Assembly: GCA_017999215.1 (NCBI GenBank) | Contig: JAGOBQ010000255.1 | Location: 1 to 6,416, forward strand | Length of the DNA: 6,416 bases | From: Thermoanaerobaculia bacterium | Lineage (GTDB): Bacteria > Acidobacteriota > Thermoanaerobaculia > UBA5066 | Direction: 5' to 3' | In this document: one piece after another, positions 4,914 to 6,416 of the stretch | Layout: every line of letters begins with the position of its first letter | Position numbering within the stretch: the first letter of the stretch is position 1 | The notes under the pieces: model-generated | Databases searched by the model: none | Told to the model about the DNA's origin: nothing | What the model saw: only the letters and a program-made list of their open reading frames with translations | Position numbers and translations under genes: made by a program

Positions 4914-5807
4914 GTGCCGGGCGCGCGCACCGGGCGCCTGCTCGCGCCCCTCGCGGCGGGCGCGCTGCTCCTCGCCGGGGCCCTTCCCGCGCGCGCCTGG
5001 GACGTCGACGCGCTCGTCCTCGAGGCGGCCGCCCGCCAGCGGGAAGGCGAGGTGGCCGCCGGGCGGATCACCCTCGACCGCGTCGAGGTGGAGACGGAGC
5101 TCGACGCGGGGGGGCGGAGAAAGAAGTCCGAGCGGAGGCGGTACGCCGTCGTGATGGACCGGCGCGGCCTCGCCGGCCGGGAGCTTCTCGAGGTCGACGA
5201 CCGCGCGGCGACGCCGGCCGAGAGGGAGGAGGCACGGCGTCAGGAGGAGAAGCGCAGGCGCGCCGCGCTCGAGCCGGGGAGCGCGCGGTCCGACGAGGAG
5301 GAGCTCCTGTCGGGCCGCGTCCCGCTCCTCGACCTCTACCACCGCCTCGATTTCCGCCTCCTCGGCGAAGAGCGGATCGACGGCCGGCCGACCTTCGTCG
5401 TCGCGTTCCGGCCGAAGCCCGGGCTCGTCGCCAAGACGATCCGGGACCGCGTCCTGAACGCCTTCGCGGGGACGGCCTGGATCGACGTCGCGGAGATCCA
5501 GGTGCGGAAGATTGACGGGCGGCTGACGACGCCGGTCCGGGTCCTCGGCGGGGCGCTCCTCGAGGTGAAGGGCGTGCGCCTCCTCTACGAGACGCGCGAG
5601 GTCCTCCCGGGCCTCTGGGCCCCCTGCCGCGAGGAGATCTCGATCACCGCGACCGCGGCGATGGTCCTCCCCTTCCGCCGCGAGCTCCGCTTCGAGTTCT
5701 CCGCCTACCGCCCCGAGCCTCTCGCCGGGGCCGTCCCCCTTCGCCACGCGGAGCACCCGGATGGGGTCTGGTCTACACTCTACACTCTGCTCGCGAGCAG
5801 AGTGTAG
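4914..5807 (+). CDS. Secreted LolA-like protein of unknown function; C-terminus supplied by a palindromic element
   Basis: The 297-residue protein (GTG start) opens with a clear Sec signal: RTGR n-region, hydrophobic core 9-25, cleavage likely after A28 (ARA|W). It lacks a lipobox. A charged, coiled-coil-like insert (REEARRQEEKRRRAALE, 104-120) is followed by alternating beta strands: YHRLDFRLLGEERIDGRPTFVVAF (142-165), FAGTAWIDVAEIQVRKIDGRL (184-204), VKGVRLLYETREV (218-230) and REEISITATAAMVLPFRRELRFEFSAYR (239-266). The FxGxAWID...IDGRL pattern and strand order suggest the LolA/LolB/LppX-type half-barrel that binds lipids in the periplasm; this is a fold-level inference. It starts 5 nt after the halogenase, so the two are probably co-transcribed and may serve one pathway, for example handling a lipidic product. 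Residues 284-297 and the TAG stop are encoded by the palindrome at 5763-5824, so the native C-terminus has been replaced or extended. Confidence 0.75.
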   Translation: MPGARTGRLLAPLAAGALLLAGALPARAWDVDALVLEAAARQREGEVAAGRITLDRVEVETELDAGGRRKKSERRRYAVVMDRRGLAGRELLEVDDRAATPAEREEARRQEEKRRRAALEPGSARSDEEELLSGRVPLLDLYHRLDFRLLGEERIDGRPTFVVAFRPKPGLVAKTIRDRVLNAFAGTAWIDVAEIQVRKIDGRLTTPVRVLGGALLEVKGVRLLYETREVLPGLWAPCREEISITATAAMVLPFRRELRFEFSAYRPEPLAGAVPLRHAEHPDGVWSTLYTLLASRV

Positions 5808-5824
5808 AGTGTAGACCAGACCCC
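5763..5824. repeat. Perfect 62-bp palindrome (31-bp arms, no spacer), probable REP/MITE-type insertion
   Basis: Every one of 31 base pairs matches around the centre between 5793 and 5794 (CTCG|CGAG). The outer ends read GGGGTCTGGTC and GACCAGACCCC, and each arm contains a 7-bp tandem repeat (TCTACAC twice). The arms are about 58% G+C, clearly lower than the flanks. The pentamer CCGGA occurs on both sides (5757-5761 and 5825-5829), which could be a target duplication if the element starts at T5762. It overlaps the last 14 codons of the LolA-like gene and ends 7 nt before the stop of the convergent PAS gene. The GGGGTC...GACCCC ends recall palindromes mobilised by RAYT/Y1 transposases; that link is inference from memory. 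In RNA it would fold into an extremely stable stem and may also terminate transcription in both directions. Confidence 0.93.
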
Positions 5825-5831
5825 CCGGACC

Positions 5832-6173
5832 TCAGCCTCGGACGAAGTGGGGGAGGTCGAACGGGATCGGGAGCGAGAGCTCGACGATTCCCCGGTAGAC
5901 GCCCTCCTCGTACCAGGGGGCCTGGTAGATGAGCTTCTTCACCCCGTTCTTCTCGATCGTGTAGGCGTTCGTCCCGCCGGTGCGGAGGAGCTCCTCGAAG
6001 AGCGCGCGGGCCCTCGGCGGATGGCAGTCGAGGATGCTCTTCCCGACGAGGTCGCGCCCGCCGTCCGCGGCGAACGTCTCGGCGGCGCGGTCGTTTATCT
6101 CGAGGGCGGTCCCGTCGCGGTCGCAGACGGTGATCCCGACCCTCAGCTCCTTCACCCAGGCTCCGTCGCGCAT
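5832..6173 (-). CDS. Free-standing PAS domain protein
   Basis: The 113-residue protein is a single PAS sensor domain without an attached kinase, cyclase or DNA-binding part. The first strands are VGITVCDRDGTALEIND (12-28), followed by helix RAAETFA and the typical GKSILDCHPP turn (44-53). The closing strands are YTIEKNGVKKLIYQAPWYEEGVYRGIVELSLPIP (71-104), and the chain ends in PHFVR. The DCHPP and GVYRGIVELS signatures resemble the PAS domain at the end of DUF438 proteins (PAS_10 type). C50 and H51 could bind a metal or cofactor, but no ligand can be assigned. It is predicted cytoplasmic; its output must go through another protein. The ATG at 6173 is supported by GAGGAG (6184-6179) 5 nt upstream; the frame is open to 6341 but the extension is arginine/proline-rich. 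It converges with the LolA-like gene across the palindrome. Confidence 0.85.
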   Translation of the reverse strand: MRDGAWVKELRVGITVCDRDGTALEINDRAAETFAADGGRDLVGKSILDCHPPRARALFEELLRTGGTNAYTIEKNGVKKLIYQAPWYEEGVYRGIVELSLPIPFDLPHFVRG

Positions 6174-6219
6174 GACGTCTCCTCTCTCCTCGCGCCCCGG
6201 CCGCGAGACGCGGAGAGGG

Positions 6220-6225
6220 ATGGTA
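6220..6225 (-). promoter_or_regulatory. Candidate -10 (TACCAT) for the PAS gene
   Basis: TACCAT on the minus strand (4/6 to TATAAT) lies 46 nt before the PAS start, with CTGAAG (3/6) 17 bp further upstream. It is a plausible but weak promoter. It lies in the 128-bp gap (6174-6301) after the SRPBCC gene, in which I see nothing else besides the PAS Shine-Dalgarno and the hairpin at its far end. Confidence 0.22.
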
Positions 6226-6285
6226 CGGAATCGCGAGGCTTCCTTCAGCCCCGAGGGATCGCGCCGGTGCTCGGTCTCGGCTCGA

Positions 6286-6302
6286 AGCGGACCGGGTCCG
6301 CT
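6286..6302 (-). terminator. Hairpin at the end of the SRPBCC gene, possible terminator
   Basis: A perfect 7-bp inverted repeat (AGCGGAC / GTCCGCT) with a 3-nt loop starts within the stop codon of the SRPBCC fragment and lies between it and the PAS gene. On the minus strand it is followed by TTCGAG rather than a U-run, so termination is uncertain. Confidence 0.33.
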
Positions 6303-6416
6303 CAGCGTCCGGGGAGCTTGCGCCCCTCCTCGAGCCAGCATCGGAGGTCCGAGAGCGAGCGTTCCCAGCCCGGTCCGAGGCCGTCGACGTAGGCGTCCCA
6401 GGACACCCCTTCGCCG
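6302..6416 (-). CDS. C-terminal fragment of a probable SRPBCC (AHSA1-like) protein
   Basis: Only the last 37 codons are visible; the rest lies beyond the right edge. The frame ends at TGA (6304-6302). The fragment carries the pattern typical of the end of AHSA1/START-like SRPBCC proteins: an aromatic stretch (WDAYVDGLGPGWERSL), then a final amphipathic helix (LSDLRCWLEEG) and a short polar tail. The GW...SL.DL...LEEG spacing is the main evidence. These proteins form a small hydrophobic-cavity fold and often bind lipids or other hydrophobic ligands, but the ligand-binding part is not in view. It lies upstream of the PAS gene in the same orientation with a 128-bp gap, so co-transcription is possible but not indicated. 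Confidence 0.62.
   Translation of the reverse strand, partial: GEGVSWDAYVDGLGPGWERSLSDLRCWLEEGRKLPGR

Noticed and set aside
4686..5756. 356-codon minus-strand frame opposite the end of the halogenase and the LolA-like gene
   Set aside because: Low-complexity Glu/Arg/Pro translation antisense to two better-supported genes.
5847..6392. 181-codon plus-strand frame opposite the PAS and SRPBCC genes
   Set aside because: Antisense to a PAS domain with recognisable signatures and strong Shine-Dalgarno; no features of its own.
1..6416. tRNA, rRNA, CRISPR array, integrase or transposase genes
   Set aside because: None seen on either strand; the only mobile-type signal is the palindrome at 5763-5824.

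Overview
This is a compact, very GC-rich window (roughly 70% by eye) from a bacterial chromosome, carrying eight genes or gene fragments, none of them an RNA gene. The gene set includes a secreted TPR protein with repeated 'end-of-group' modules, a one-RRM glycine-tailed RNA-binding protein, a LolA-like secreted protein and a PAS_10-like orphan domain. Together with the base composition it suggests Acidobacteriota or a similar high-GC Gram-negative lineage (Myxococcota and relatives are the alternative). That placement is inference; there is no rRNA or other marker gene.

Layout from left to right. 1-606 (-): the N-terminal part of a HAD-type acid phosphatase lipoprotein, cut by the window edge. 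It is divergent, over 49 bp, from 656-1087 (+), a small helical protein of unknown function. 1116-1289 (-): a 57-residue single-span membrane protein. 1387-1668 (-): an RRM RNA-binding protein. 1928-3121 (-): a secreted TPR protein with three repeated modules. A 152-bp divergent region follows. 3274-4908 (+): a flavin-dependent halogenase-type FAD enzyme, followed after 5 nt by 4914-5807 (+), a secreted LolA-like protein, probably in one operon. Converging on these are 5832-6173 (-), a free-standing PAS domain, and 6302-6416 (-), the tail of a probable SRPBCC/AHSA1 protein.

The most striking object is a perfect 62-bp palindrome with no spacer at 5763-5824, between the convergent LolA-like and PAS genes. 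It looks like an inserted REP- or MITE-type element. It encodes the last 14 residues and the stop codon of the LolA-like protein, and a CCGGA pentamer lies on both sides. The biochemical centre is the halogenase-like enzyme, which has both diagnostic halogenase motifs (WxWxIP and FxxPxxSxG) but lacks the Glu typical of tryptophan halogenases. Its substrate cannot be read from the sequence.

Translation starts fall into two classes. Five genes have a Shine-Dalgarno sequence. The three that lack one (606-, 656+, 3274+) each have a TANNNT hexamer 6-11 nt before the ATG, the arrangement expected of leaderless mRNAs. Most gene junctions contain short GC hairpins without U-tracts that may act as terminators.
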